Made by a program: the position numbers and the translations under genes. A stretch of DNA of 64,000 nt from Annona cherimola (lineage: Eukaryota > Streptophyta > Magnoliopsida > Magnoliales > Annonaceae), in assembly GCA_030490835.1 (NCBI GenBank), contig CM059973.1, forward strand, positions 54,068,008 through 54,132,007, given 5' to 3'. Numbering within the stretch: position 1 is the stretch's first letter; the number at the start of each line of letters is the position of its first letter. Shown here in pieces: positions 45,795 through 57,965 of the stretch. The notes beneath the pieces were generated by a model, which had not been told where the DNA came from, ran no database searches, and was given only the letters and a program-made list of their open reading frames with translations.

Positions 45795-46420
45795 TTTAGT
45801 TCCTAAAATTGGAAAATTTTCAATGAAATAGGCTTAATGCCCAAGCTGGTAACAGAAACCAATGGACAAGAAAGTCTTGTATACAGTGCTAGAGCAAGGA
45901 CTTTCTTCAATTTTAACAAGCAATCAACAATTGAAATGAACATCCAAGGTTATCATCAGTTTTTGAAGAAGCAAGGCTTCCATGAATTTGAAGGCTGCCA
46001 TGCAATTGTTTTTAGCTGCAACATATATTCAATTGCAACTACCATATGTCTATAATTTGGGATGATATAATTGTATTCGGAGAAGCTTTTGTGTGCGTGG
46101 AGCTATTTTTGACTGTTTGGAATTTGTTGTACTTGTATTAATATTTTTTAAATCTTGTCTCCAGATATTCTCTTTTAGCTTGTCCCCTCAGAAGTTGTAA
46201 ATAGCATGCCAAAGTCAGATTTGGCACCTTCTAAGCAGGAACAATGTGCTATATACGGGTTTGAGGCAAGCGAGTGTTATTTGGAACCATGTCCTAGATA
46301 CAAGTTTAGGGCCAGCCATATCAAGAAGAGTCATAAAATCAAGCCGCAGCATTTTTTTCCCTTAGCTTGTAGTCGAATAGATTGTAAAGCAGCAGGCTAA
46401 AAGAAAATGATGCCTCTCCT
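45795..46420 (+). pseudogene. Unassigned coding-like segments
   Basis: Two plus-strand frames look protein-like: MPKLVTETNGQESLVYSARA and KKQGFHEFEGCHAIVFSCN (45837-46055), and LEPCPRYKFRASHIKKSHK with QHFFPLACSRIDCKAAG (46206-46400). No family is recognised and no connecting splice sites were confirmed. They may be remnants of a host gene 3' of the RING pseudogene or unrelated. Confidence 0.25.
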
Positions 46421-47124
46421 TTTGTTTATCAAGTTACTAAAATTTCAAACATCTCTTCATTATTCCTTTGACATTCAATAACTTGGGGCTTTAGCAACAT
46501 GTGCTCATGCATTCAATTTCAAGCAGTTGTAGTTTCTAGTTGGCACCCCCACATCCCCAACTTTTACATCCACACAGATTTTGTTGGTCAGTTGCAACTG
46601 GAAAGGGAACTAGACAAATCAAAACAATGTAGAACCTACTAAAACCCTGCAGAAAGAAAACAAAATATTACACATTCTTTACAACTTGATTGAAAAATGT
46701 CTTGGGACCAAATTATACTGACAAAATTTAAAAAACAATTGGGCAACAATATGTAAAGCAATAAAAAAATTTGGGTGTTGTACAATTTTTTCAAAATAAT
46801 GTGAAATTTCTTCTAATCATGTAGACAATGCAAAGTGGCACAAAGGGCATATATGACTCCATTGGAGCCACTGAACTATGCAGTGATCATGGAAGATATG
46901 GGAACAACGCATTTGCAGAATGGATGAGCCGAAGGCGAATTCATCCAGGTAGATGGAACATGTGCTCTGCTTCGAATATCTTGTCCCATACTTGTTGGAA
47001 ATATGTGGAAAATAAGCTAAATCTATGTTTTGATGATTAACAAATCAATTTGAGTAAGTCTTGGCTACTAACATGTTTGTGGAAGTGTTTAAGGGACATA
47101 CATTTGAAGAAAATAGATCATGGA

Positions 47125-47455
47125 AGGATAAGTCGATTCCCAAGTCGACTCAGGCATCGACTTAAGGCCAAGTCGATCCCCAAGTCGACTCCAACATCAA
47201 CTTCAATGCGCCAAATCCTTCCAGAGTTGAAAATGGAGAGCTGAACTGCCGAAGTCGCAAACGAAGTCGACTTCGCATGCGACTTGGGTCGAAGTCGCAG
47301 ACCAAGTCGACTCCAGTATCGACTTCAACATGACAAAACCTTCCAGAGTTGAAGTCCAGACCCCGAAGTGCCGAAGTCGCACCTCAAGTCGACTCCACTT
47401 GCGACTTGAGGTGAAGTCGCAGACGAAGTCGACTCCGGCATCGACTTCGATCGGG
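47125..47455 (+). repeat. GTCGAC dyad cluster 1 in the solo LTR
   Basis: Six or so units with AAGTCGCA, AAGTCGACT and TGCGACTT or ATCGACTT half-sites, including an extra AAGTCGATCCCC variant near 47168. Confidence 0.85.
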
Positions 47456-47799
47456 CAGAGGGGATATTTCAGAAGACAAGCTGAGATTAACTATTTTCAA
47501 GACAAATTTGTATGAAGATGAAGATCAAGGCAACCTAGATGCTCAAACTGAAACATTTGAAGACTAATCCAAGTCCAAGCAAGATGCATCAACTCGACCA
47601 AGAAGTTATTCAAGATTATATGATTCAAGACTATATGGGTTCAAAGGGTTGCAAAACATGGAGCTAATGAAAGCAAGCTAAAATGAAGAAAATGATTCAA
47701 AAGGAAATGAAAAATGCAAGAGAACAACAAAAGGCATGAAGGAACCCAAGCAAACTAAAGCATTCCAAGTTTTCAAGTTCGTCAAGCTAACTGACGAGG

Positions 47800-47975
47800 T
47801 GAAGTCACACACCGAAGTCGACTCCACCTGCGACTTGGGTCAAGTCGATGCCCAAGTCGACCCAATCTGGAACTTAAAGTTGCTACGAAAGGCGAACTCG
47901 CACCCGAAGTCGACTCCATCTGCGACTTGGGCGAAGTCGCACCCGAAGTCGACTTCACCTGCGACTTGGGTCGCA
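47800..47975 (+). repeat. GTCGAC dyad cluster 2 in the solo LTR
   Basis: Three to four units ending just before GGTCGCAACGGTCGG, about 80-90 bp upstream of the TATA box, as in the other S LTRs. Confidence 0.85.
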
Positions 47976-49213
47976 ACGGTCGGAAAATATTTGAACGTTG
48001 GCGCATTAAATGCGCTCCACCTACCTTCAAACGTTCAAATTCTCTCCACAATTATAAAAGGCATTCATTGTGGACGAGGGAAGTAGCTGAAAATCATTAT
48101 GAGTGCATAACTCCCATCTTCAAGAGCATTAAAGAGATCAAGTCAATCCAAAGAAGAAGAACTTTGCTTCAAACTGCTAGAGCTCAACTTCTGAATGTTC
48201 AAAGCCAATTCTACGAGTTCTTCTCTGCGCCAAACTGCTTCTACACAACTGTAACGTGTAGATTCCTTTGTTATTTCATTTGATTGTATTAAACTTGATT
48301 TAGTTTGAGGAACTAAGATCAAGTGTAAGCAAAGTAGTGTGTGATTGGAGTGGAACTCATCACCTACTTGTGCTGAGATTTGTTGAAGCCCCCTGAGCTG
48401 GAATCTAGAAGAGAGTAGTGGCTCTAATTGTATTTGAGGAATACAATAGTGGAACCCAAGTCACAAGGAGTGTGAGCTTGGAAGAGTGAAGTAGGGAGGT
48501 TGTCCGAACCACTATAAAAATCTTATGTGCTTGATTTATATTTCTGCTCTCTACATTATATTGCTTTCCATTTCATTTCATCAATCAAGGGGATTAAACT
48601 TTCAAGGGGTTAAGTTTTTAATTTACCAAAGAATTTTATAAGAACTCAATTCACCTCTCCCCTCTTGGGTTTTTCCATTAACTCGGGACCAACAATACTC
48701 ACATCTTGCTAGTGATTGAATCGACCTCCTTGATGCTAGCCGTCCTGCCATACGAACATTATCAAGAGACTCCCTGACAGCCAAAGAAGCTTCTTCTTCT
48801 TCTTCATACCCAAAAACCGTTGTTTCCATTAGCCAGACATCTACGCTAATGAACAAACTCTTCACCCTATCTTCCCATGCTCTCCCTGTAATCAAACCCC
48901 CTCGATAACCATGTTAGCAGCCAACCGATCACGAATCCATGGATCAACATCGAAATACAATAAGATCTCCCTAAACAAGCGATTCGTAAGCCGAGGTTGC
49001 TGGAAGAAGCGAAGTGAGCAGCGAAACCGGCCCGCCACCTCCATGTCTGTGGTTCCAATTCTACCCAGAATTCCTTTAGAAGAGATTGGCAGCCGCCAAA
49101 ATTGCTTCCGCAGATTGATGGGATGAATGCCTCAGCCTCTGCATCTACTAGCTGGGAATGGGATGTGTCGGCAGTGTAACCAGACATTTGTACACCGACT
49201 TGATGGCCGGAGA

Positions 49214-49671
49214 TGTTGGGAAAACTTTATTGATTAAATCCATAATCACCTCAGGATCCTCCATGCTAAATCACTAACAAAAATAAATCATAAGCGGAAG
49301 CGTACCTGAATCTATAGAAGCAGTTGTCTTGAATCTTGTGGTTTCTGGGTCTTCCAAGTTAATGCCCTAGGGTTTTCTAGAGAAGGTGGCTCATCTTTTC
49401 CAATGATGAGATGTTAGAAAAGAAACCCTAATAGGTGCATAATCTGGGGACCACAACCGTTTATATAGGAAGTCTATCTTTTATATTTCTAATTTAGCTC
49501 ATCATAAAAATAGAAATTAAAAATTAGGTGTAGGGTTTCTATGCATAGGAGACCCATATTTTATTAGATGATTTAGGCTCATAAAATCTTATAGGATCAT
49601 TTTAAAAATTAGGCCACTATTTATGATAGCGTATATATATTTAATATATATGTGTGTCCAAAATTCCAACA
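49214..49671 (-). mobile_element. 3' LTR of D
   Basis: 458 bp, TGTTGGGAAAAC to AATTCCAACA in plus reading. It aligns end to end with the split 5' LTR, with about 40 differences by eye (around 9 percent), indicating an old insertion. Confidence 0.9.
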
Positions 49672-49685
49672 ATCTCCCACTTGGA
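49672..49685 (-). other. Polypurine tract of D
   Basis: On the minus strand, AAGTGGGAGAT directly precedes the 3' LTR, as expected for the plus-strand primer of an LTR retrotransposon. Confidence 0.7.
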
Positions 49686-52600
49686 CTACATATATTTTAT
49701 AATTATATATATAACTTTATGAGCTCAAAACCTTTTGCTATTATACCAAATTATCTCCGAACAATCTCGTTCATTAGTTATGCCAACATAGCACCAAGGC
49801 AGCCTTTGTCACATTTATCGTAACTAGACCCGTCCATGATTACATATATCAACCATAACCAAACGACATAGATCAAGTATGGATGTGTAGCATGGAAATT
49901 ACATGTAATGTGATCTAACATGCCTATTTCCAACTGGTCCGACTTATTTGGTGAGATCAAATCAAAACCAAAATACTGAATAACCAAAATACCGAATACT
50001 TTATTTCTGCAGAAAATATCCATAACTATAGTAAAGTGTCCAAACCAAAAAAGCAAATAATTAAAAACTCTCATTTAACTAGCATATCATTAAATGATAC
50101 AATACCCATAGTAAGCGGATCCGCAACCTTGGAGTTTGTCACAATATGCTTTATAGACACTTTATTATCTTGAATCCTTCCCTTAACAATTAGGAACATC
50201 GCTAAACTTCTGTTCTTGGTGGAATATTAAACTACTAATTTATTATCACAAAATAACTTAAGTAGTCTTTCCATGATATCTATATATTGCAGCCCTGTGA
50301 TAAAATTCTGTAGTCATTTTCCATAATTGGATGCCTCATAATATGCTATAAACTCTGTTGTCATTGTTGAAAAGCTGTAAGTGTCTACTTAGCATTTTTT
50401 CCTAATATAGCTTTTCCAACAAACAGGTAGATATAGCCTGAATTAGATCTGAAACTATATTTGCATCCAATAAAATTAAAATCTGAATACCATATGATCT
50501 CTAACTTATCTGACTTTCCGTATGTGAACATATAATATTTTGTTCTCTAGAAATGCTTTAAAAAAACTGTTTGGCTACTTCTTAAAGATTCATTCTTCAA
50601 TTACTTAAATATTTTCCCAACATCCCAACAATGTACGCAGTAGCCAAATGCATACAAGCCTGAGATTCAAAATCTGAGCATAAATCAAACTTCCCACTGC
50701 TAAAGCATAAGAAATTTTTTGCATTTCTTTAGATTTAAAATCATTTTTGGTTCACTGATTTAGACAAAATTAATTTTGTCTCCTTTAGCAATGAGGTATT
50801 ATCTAATTTGTAATCCTACATACCAAGTATCCTAATTATTTTTTTAATATAGACTTTTGTGATAATCCAAGAATACATCAAGAATAATTATGATATATCT
50901 AAATTCCTAATACAAAAGACGTATTTTTAAAAAAAAAATCATTTTAAATTTCTTTGATAGAAATATCTTAATTTTATGCAATAAACTTATATTGATGTTG
51001 GGAAATAGTATGTCTATGTATTATTCTCACTGAACCTATGATTACTCCCACTGAACTTATAGAATATGCAATCATAACCGAATTCATTTCAAAACCGAAT
51101 GAGATGATAATTTGATGAAATTAGCAATACCATTAATAGAAAACTTGCTTGAGCTCGTAGATGGATTTTTATTTTAAAAAATTGAAGGTCTATTATGAAA
51201 ATTATTCTTACATCCATTTACAATAACTTAAGGTTAAAACCCATTACTAAAGCTATTTATCTTCCTTTCAATAAAATCGAAGAGAAAATTTCTTTGTAAT
51301 CTATGTCTTCCTTTTAAGTAAAGTTCATTGCGACAAGACAAGCCTTATGCCTTTCCACATTACCCTCCTTCTTGGTTTTAAATATTCATTTATAACCAAT
51401 CAGCTTTATACCTTTAGGTAATGGAACAGGCTACTAAATTGTCATTGTCTTTCATGAACTTAATTATGTATTTATGACGTCAATCTACTTTTGAGAGTTT
51501 TTACTTTGCATTGCTTTATGGAATCACCTTCCACCAATCCAATGTCATCTTGATGTATTGGAGAAATCTGATATAACCATCAGAAACCGCATTCTCCTTT
51601 CTCTAGTAGATCACTGCAATGGAATCCATTCTTGAGGGTATTGAATTTGATCATCAGGAATAACCTGTTTATCAACGATGTCTTAAAGATTTCTCTTTAA
51701 AGACATAATCCCTAACTTTATCTCCCCCCTCAAGCTCAATATCCTCAAAGAACTGACATTTTTGGTCTTAAAAAAACTGAATTTTGGATCATAGGATTTA
51801 TATCTCGAGATTGTTCAACATATCCAATAATATTCGAATTCAAAAAAGGAACTAAATTTACTATTTCCAAATGAATAAGAATAACCAAATTTATTTAATA
51901 TAGAAATAGAAACCAAATTCCATTTTAAAATGGTACCATATGTCTCTTTCAAATTCAAATAGAATTGAGTTTTTAATAATAATAACTTAAATGTCCATAT
52001 AGCCTCAATGGTATCTGATTTGCTATCGCCTCCATCGATGAATCTTTCATCATCATTTGGCCTTTTAGCAACTCAAGCAACCCCGCATGGACACCCTTAC
52101 ATGAATAGCAACACCAAATCTATTCATAAAAATGTGTCTTGGGTCTAAGGCTAAATTAATCATCGAACAAACCAAAGTGAAAAATGTACCCTTATTAGTA
52201 CAATTCTCCTCTATGTGTCCAAGAGCCTATCAAAAGTAATAGCTAAATTACTTATTTAGTTTCTTTTGTGTTGGACCACCCGTAGTTTCCTTATCATTTT
52301 TCATGCCTTTTATATGTACTTGCCAAGTGAGTACTTTTAGTCTTTTCTTGCTTCAACCTATTCTCCTTATGAACACAATAAAAAATGAGCTTATTAAGGA
52401 ATCATTTATCCTTTTGTCAGTCATAAATAACTTTAAACTGACCAAATTGTGTTTAGGAGAATCAAAACTAAATGCACAAATAAATCCACTTTAACCTTTG
52501 TGTCTTTAGTTTCAAAGTAAGAAGTGACAAGTACTCCCTTATATTTCCTTTAACCTTATTCCTTATTGAAATCAAGATCAATCGAATCGTATTCGTTTCA

Positions 52601-53074
52601 GCTTTATTACTTTTAGCAAAGCACTTTACTATTTTCTTAATATAAATTTTGGCATTAGTTACCTTTTCAGACATGATACCCCCTTGAAAGTTTTCGAAAT
52701 TTTATACTTTACAATCATAAAACTCATGCAATTTGAACAATCCCGCTTCTCAAAGTTTCCATTTTTCCTCATTGGAACTTTTAACCGCAAAAGTAGTGAA
52801 TTGTTCAATCCTTAGTGCAAGATTTAGATTCATAACACCAAGAATGATTATAATATTTTATTTTCATTACTTCAACATGAAAATAGAATAAATGTTGGCA
52901 AATATAACACAAGCAGATAAATTAACCAAAAATTAAACAAAACAATATGTTCACGTAAGTTTTATATAGAACTTTAGCAATTCAAATAATGGTAGGGCCC
53001 ATCACAAGATACCTAGTACAACATTAATACTTAGTCTTTGGACAAAAGTATTAATTTGTAAGTGGTACTCTTGG

Positions 53075-53455
53075 TGCAATAATCAAATATTGATAATAAA
53101 GTCCTGTCAAACAATAAGTCTTTCTTTGGACCGACTATTGTATACATGGAATGCCTAATAATTATCACATATTTATCAATGCAAGTGTCTACGTAATCCG
53201 GCAAAATATTAACCTTCCTTTGGGCCGATCGATATCCGCATTAATTGCATATCCATAACATTTTGGTGTAGTAATCAAATATTAACAATAAAATCTTGTC
53301 AAACAACAAGCCTTTCTTTGGACCGACTTGGTATTCACATGGAGTATTAAATAATTGTTACATATTTATTGCCACAAGTGTGTATGCAATTCGGCCAAAT
53401 ATTAATCTTCCTTTGGGCCGATGAATATTCACATGAATTACATACATACAATTAT
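53075..53455 (-). repeat. Tandem duplication of about 190 bp in the D leader
   Basis: Two adjacent copies share AATCAAATATT(G/A)A(T/C)AATAAA, TTTCTTTGGACCGACT and CTTCCTTTGGGCCGAT in the same order, at about 53075-53265 and 53266-53455. The region lies between the 5' LTR and gag of D and has no open frame. Confidence 0.85.
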
Positions 53456-53929
53456 CTTAATGTCTTAAAAATAAATTAACCTACACAAGAGAGGCTACTT
53501 TGGTAGCCTGTTGTTTCGATCAATTTATTTTAAAACATAGGCATCCATAAAAAATATTTGTACCATTATTTCAATTCTAAATTCCAAAACATCTAAAAAT
53601 TGAATTTTGCATGACAATGGGTTAATTTAAAATTTTAATAGAAAGCAACAAATCATGAATACATGAAAATTAGATATAAATTGCTTTCTAAATTTTCATA
53701 AACTAACCATATGAATTAATTGCACATATAATTCAAAATTTGCATGCATTTATATAAAATTCACAAAAAATTAATATTTTCGGACCTGTTTGGCTTAATC
53801 AGACCCTTCCATTTGATCCAGAATGTCCAAAAATATAGAAAACCACTATTGGATTGTCCAATTCAGATATCGAAAACATAAAATATGACCAATTCAATTT
53901 GGACGGTTATAAGCATGCCACGTGTCCAT

Positions 53930-54840
53930 TGGTGAGTGGGCCAGAATTCGGACAGGCTGGGCCGCTGGACCTGGCCCAAGAGCAAAGAGAGCAGGCGACT
54001 GGGCCTAAGGTTTGGGCCACAGGGAGGTTTGTTCCAGGCCCAAGCGAAGATGTGTTTGCAGGCTTAGGGTAAGCCCAAGCCCAAGAGCCGTTTTATACTG
54101 GGCTAGTAATCTGTGTGAGCCTATAATCTAGAGTGGGCCTGGCCTGATCTGCCCTTATGGTGTGCAATTGAGTTTGGGCCATCTCTAGGATTAATATGCT
54201 AGGCCTCCTTGGTCCTAAGCCTGAAACTGTCTTCCTGAGCCCAAGCTTATATGAAAATAGGGGCCCATTTGCAAAATGAAATCTGACCTATGTAAAAAGT
54301 ACTTTTTTTTGGGCAAAGGTTCTTTATGCAATTTTCATGGCTAGAGGGTCTAAAGCAAAATTTCTTATCTTCTTCCCCAATCCAGCAATGCCACAAAAAA
54401 AACCCTATCCGCCACCCTGCTGCCCACCCAATGTGTCATCACCGCCGCTGTTGCCGCCGCCGCTGGACAACAGGTTTCTTCCCCTTTTGTTTGACCGGAA
54501 AAAAGCTTATTGTCACCTGCTGTTACTTCAACAGTGAACATAAAAAAAGGCAGCGATAGCCATGGTTACGACCCTTTTGGGTTTTTATTTTTATTATTTT
54601 AAAATTGCAGCAAAACCCAAAACTGAAAACGACAGCCATGTTCATATGCCTTAAGTCAAAATCAAGCACAACCATTAATTGGATCGTCGATTCTACAACC
54701 CTTTTGGGTTTCCATTTTTTTGTTGAAAAACGGAAATCCAAATAGAGAAGAATCCAACTGAAAAAGACAAAACCAAAGGAAAAAACTAGCGGCAGAATCC
54801 CGGTCATGGCAATGGCAGAAACAGGGTTTATTCAAGGAGA
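53930..54840 (-). other. GC-richer segment in the D 5' internal region
   Basis: Between 53930 and 54230 the sequence is unusually GC-rich, with repeated GGCCCAAG and GGGCC motifs. At 54420-54465 is a CCGCC-rich run, and at 54570 and 54698 ACCCTTTTGGGTTT is repeated. It lies upstream of gag in a leader of about 2.3 kb. The short frames here are not convincing genes. Confidence 0.4.
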
Positions 54841-55029
54841 CGGACATGCCGCCTGCCACTTGAATCCATAGTTTATGGGATGAAAAATCCATATCCGTTG
54901 ATGCTATAAACCCATCACAACATGCAATGATTTTAAACCATGGATGTATTATTTTTAGGCAAACAGGAATTAAAAATAGACGCATAATGGGGCATGCTTT
55001 AATTCTCAATAATTTAACATGAAGATTAG

Positions 55030-55041
55030 GCTTTGATACCA
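55030..55041 (-). other. Primer binding site of D
   Basis: On the minus strand, TGGTATCAAAGC follows the 5' LTR after two bases, complementary to initiator Met tRNA. Confidence 0.9.
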
Positions 55042-55929
55042 CTTGTTGGTAAAACCTTATTGATTAAATTCATAATCACCACAGGATCCTCCATGCTAAA
55101 TCACTAAAAAAATAAATCATAAGCGGAAGCGTACTTGAATCCATAGGAGCAATTGTTCTTGAATCTTGTGATTTTTAGGTCTTTCAAGTTAATGCCCTAA
55201 GGTTTTGTAGAGAAAGTGGCTCTTCTTTTCCAATGATGTGATGTTAGAAAAGAAACCCTAATAGGTGCATAACCTGGGGACCACAACCATTTATATAGGA
55301 AGCCTATCTTTCGTATTTCTAATTTAACCATCATAAAAATAGAAATTAGAAATTAGGCTGTAGGGTTTCTACGCATAGGAGACTCATACTTTATGAGATG
55401 ATTTAGGCCCATAAAACCTTATAGGATCTGTAACGCCCCGGCCCGAGACGTCACTTCCTTACCTCAAGATCTATCGATTGGTAAATGTGAATCAAGATTG
55501 TTGCCCTGATCACGCGGCGGGTTCTTAATTGGAACTTGTCCAAAAAAAAAATTTATTTCTTCATTCATCATCATTTCATTTATAACATAAGCAATGGTAT
55601 ACTTGTACACATTCATTTTATAACTTCTCAACATCTACTTATACATTAAAGGTCTTCTTGACCTAATCATGGCATTTCCATTGCATACATACATATAATC
55701 AATCATTTGTTCACCTAGAACTCAGAACTTTACACAAGTTCATATACGTCAGCATACCAGAATACTTCCATTCATATCATTCCACTCACCATGACTAATC
55801 TTTTTAGCCCACATGGTATATCTCGTAATTTTTCTCCATTTCTTAGGTCCTCGACCCCTTGAGTCTCCCAGTACCTGTCCGAGATTTGAAAAATAAAATG
55901 TGAGTAATAACTCAGTAAGCAAGCATTTT

Positions 55930-56360
55930 GGGGCAAGACTTTCCTTGAAAATCTTTTCCTAAAACATTTTTCTCATAAATCATTTTGGCCAAGGGACATT
56001 GTATGTCCCAAAACATCTTGACATAAACCATATTTGACAATGGACATTCTCATGTCCACGAAAAGACTTTTTTCTACATAAATCATTTTGGCATTAGACG
56101 TTCATACGTCCTAAGACATTTTCCACTTAAACCTTGTTGGAAACGGACGTTTATATGTCCTAAAATATTTTTCACTTAAACACTTTGGTAATGGACATTT
56201 TTATGTCCAAAATAAATTTTACGTAAGCCTTTTTGGCAATACACTCATATGTCCACAAACACTTTTATCTCTTAGACTCTTTTAGAAACGGGCATTTTTA
56301 TGTTCACATATGTTCCAACATAAATCCCTTTAGGAAATGGACATTCTCATGTCCAAAACA
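55930..56360 (-). repeat. GGACAT/ATGTCC dyad array in C2
   Basis: About eight units of 55-60 bp, each with GGACATT, three to five bases, then ATGTCC, followed by AAAACATTTT and CATAAA. One unit reads GACGTT and ACGTCC, a compensated change that keeps the pairing. Confidence 0.85.
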
Positions 56361-56868
56361 TTTTTCAACATAAATATTTTTTCTTAATCCCCATCTTGGG
56401 GCTTGTTTATAGCAAACAAGTTATGAATCCTTTTCATGAAAACTTTTGCATAAAAATCATTTTTTATTCTTAATATTTACACATTTTGTGTAAAAGACCC
56501 TGCTTGTAGGGTCACTTATGCATGATGGTTCATAGAAATCCAATTTATGATAACTTTTTGTATAAATGCTTTTATATCCCAATCTTTAGGCTTTTGAAAA
56601 GCAAAACGTATGCAAACACATTTCTCCCCATATAGTAGTGACACTTACCAAGTGATCATGCTACATTTTGGAAGAGAATCCTTAACAACACGCTAGTCAG
56701 GCGGCTGTTTATTTATCCTGCTCCCATCTCAGGGAGGGCGTCGCTGGCACTCCTGCCATCCCTTAGCGACTTGGCCTTATGTAGAGTGGGCCCCAGTCAT
56801 CCCAACCGTGCTCTACAACTTGCCTGTTACTTGTACTGGTGCGCCGTACATTATTATGACGGACCGCA

Positions 56869-57045
56869 GCCCATTTGGTTTGAAGAACCACAAATTGCAG
56901 CCCATGTCCTTTTAAACCGGGATCACAGACCTCTGTTTGCATCCATAACACACAATTGGTTTGAAGAACCACAGACCGCAGCCCATGTCCTTTTAAACTG
57001 GGATCGCAGACCTCTGTCTGCATCCATAACACACAAAAATCTTAG
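56869..57045. repeat. Two-copy tandem repeat, about 80 bp
   Basis: TTTGGTTTGAAGAACCACA, GCAGCCCATGTCCTTTTAAA and CAGACCTCTG recur in order with a spacing of about 80 bp (56875 and 56955). The 114-residue frame across it reflects this repeat and not a gene. Confidence 0.85.
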
Positions 57046-57849
57046 ACCGAAGTCTATATCTCTAAAAATTATTTTCAAAAACACATCACAGACCGCAGTC
57101 CATGTCAACTTGTAAGAGAGTGCACCCACTTTAAACAAGTTGTTATTTGAAATCTAGTTTTAGGATGACCTTTCTTAAATTCTGTTTGAAACATTTTGCG
57201 TAAAATATTTTGATAAATATTTGAAATGTTTGAGAAACAACACACCTTAAAACCCTTTTTATGAAAAAAACATAGTAGGTTGGTCATCCTTAAATCCCCT
57301 TCAACACATCCGTATAAACATTTTTCAAGATATTTTCAACAGAGATTTCCTTATCTAAAGGAAATCAAAACTTTTCGAATATCATTTCAAAACATATGAA
57401 CTATGTTCAAATCATCATTTATTATTTAATTATCATGACCTAGCAAAACAAATCTTTTACATAAATCAAATCTCCTTTTTCTTTTTCTTTCACAAACATA
57501 ATTATTTATCATAAAACATCATAAAAGAAATTTGAAACTTATTTACGTTTGTTGCTTTGTGAAAAAGGGCAACATTCCCTTTTTCTTATATAAATACTTT
57601 TGAAACAGCATCATAAAGAACTTGCTTGCTTAAAAGCAAATTCTTAAAAACCAACGACATAAAACATGAAATCCTTTGAAAACATTATCGCGGAGAACTT
57701 GCTTACTCGTAAGCAAATTTCTCAATCCATTAACATAAAGCCTTGCCAATCCATGGCAATAGTTGTGATAAATTCTTTATCTTAAAAACGTTGTTTGCTT
57801 CCCATAAAGCAAACCTTGAGGTTTTTTCTTGAAGTCATTCTTTTCCAAA

Positions 57850-57965
57850 ACTTACGACTTTTCATTAAAGCCGTCATTTTCAAAACTTGTGGCTTTTCAT
57901 TAAAGTCGTCATGTTCAAAACTTATGGCTTTTCATTAAAGCCATCATTTTCAAAACTTGTACTTG
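57850..57965. repeat. Three-copy 38-39 bp tandem repeat in C2
   Basis: CTTTTCATTAAAG, then (C/T)C(G/A)TCAT(T/G)TTCAAAACTT, appears three times in a row. It is non-coding. Confidence 0.8.

Larger units (their letters stand above)
46993..48694 (+). mobile_element. S-family solo LTR in the RING-H2 pseudogene
   Basis: 1702 bp, from TGTTGGAAATATG to GGACCAACA, flanked by ATACT at 46988-46992 and 48695-48699. It is closely similar to 20342-21953 in the same orientation. It carries both dyad clusters (about 47125-47455 and 47800-47975) and TATAAAA at 48053-48059. Removing it and one ATACT restores the reading frame across CEY-GTRYSK of the RING gene. Confidence 0.95.
46817..49187 (-). pseudogene. 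RING-H2 finger (E3 ligase-like) pseudogene
   Basis: RING-H2 proteins transfer ubiquitin from an E2 enzyme to substrates. Minus-strand reading from ATG 49187 gives MSGYTADTSHSQLVDAEAEA. It continues in a second frame as INLRKQFWRLPISSKGILGR through DVDPWIRDRLAANMVIEG. A third frame then gives ITGRAWEDRVKSLFISVDVW, an E-rich loop and MAGRLASRRSIQSLARCEY. After the solo LTR it resumes in frame as GTRYSKQSTCSIYLDEF and LQMRCSHIFHDHCIVQWLQ, then HICPLCHFALST and TGA at 46819-46817. The RING has the C-x-H-x2-H-x2-C and CPLC ligands, but the second Cys is Tyr (CSIY for CSIC). Two frameshifts, a lost zinc ligand and a 1.7 kb insertion make it a pseudogene. Uninterrupted length would be roughly 230 residues. 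Element D sits 26 bp upstream of the ATG. Confidence 0.85.

Noticed and set aside
48867..49187. Single 106-residue minus-strand protein from the ATG at 49187
   Set aside because: Only its first 24 or so residues look genuine. The rest is an out-of-frame reading of the RING-H2 pseudogene after a frameshift.
54326..54559. Short His/Cys- and Pro-rich frames near 54.4 kb
   Set aside because: They overlap each other in a CCGCC-rich part of the D leader and show no conserved domain.
56763..57115. 114-residue frame with repeated HVLLN text
   Set aside because: It is produced by the 80 bp tandem repeat in the C2 LTR.
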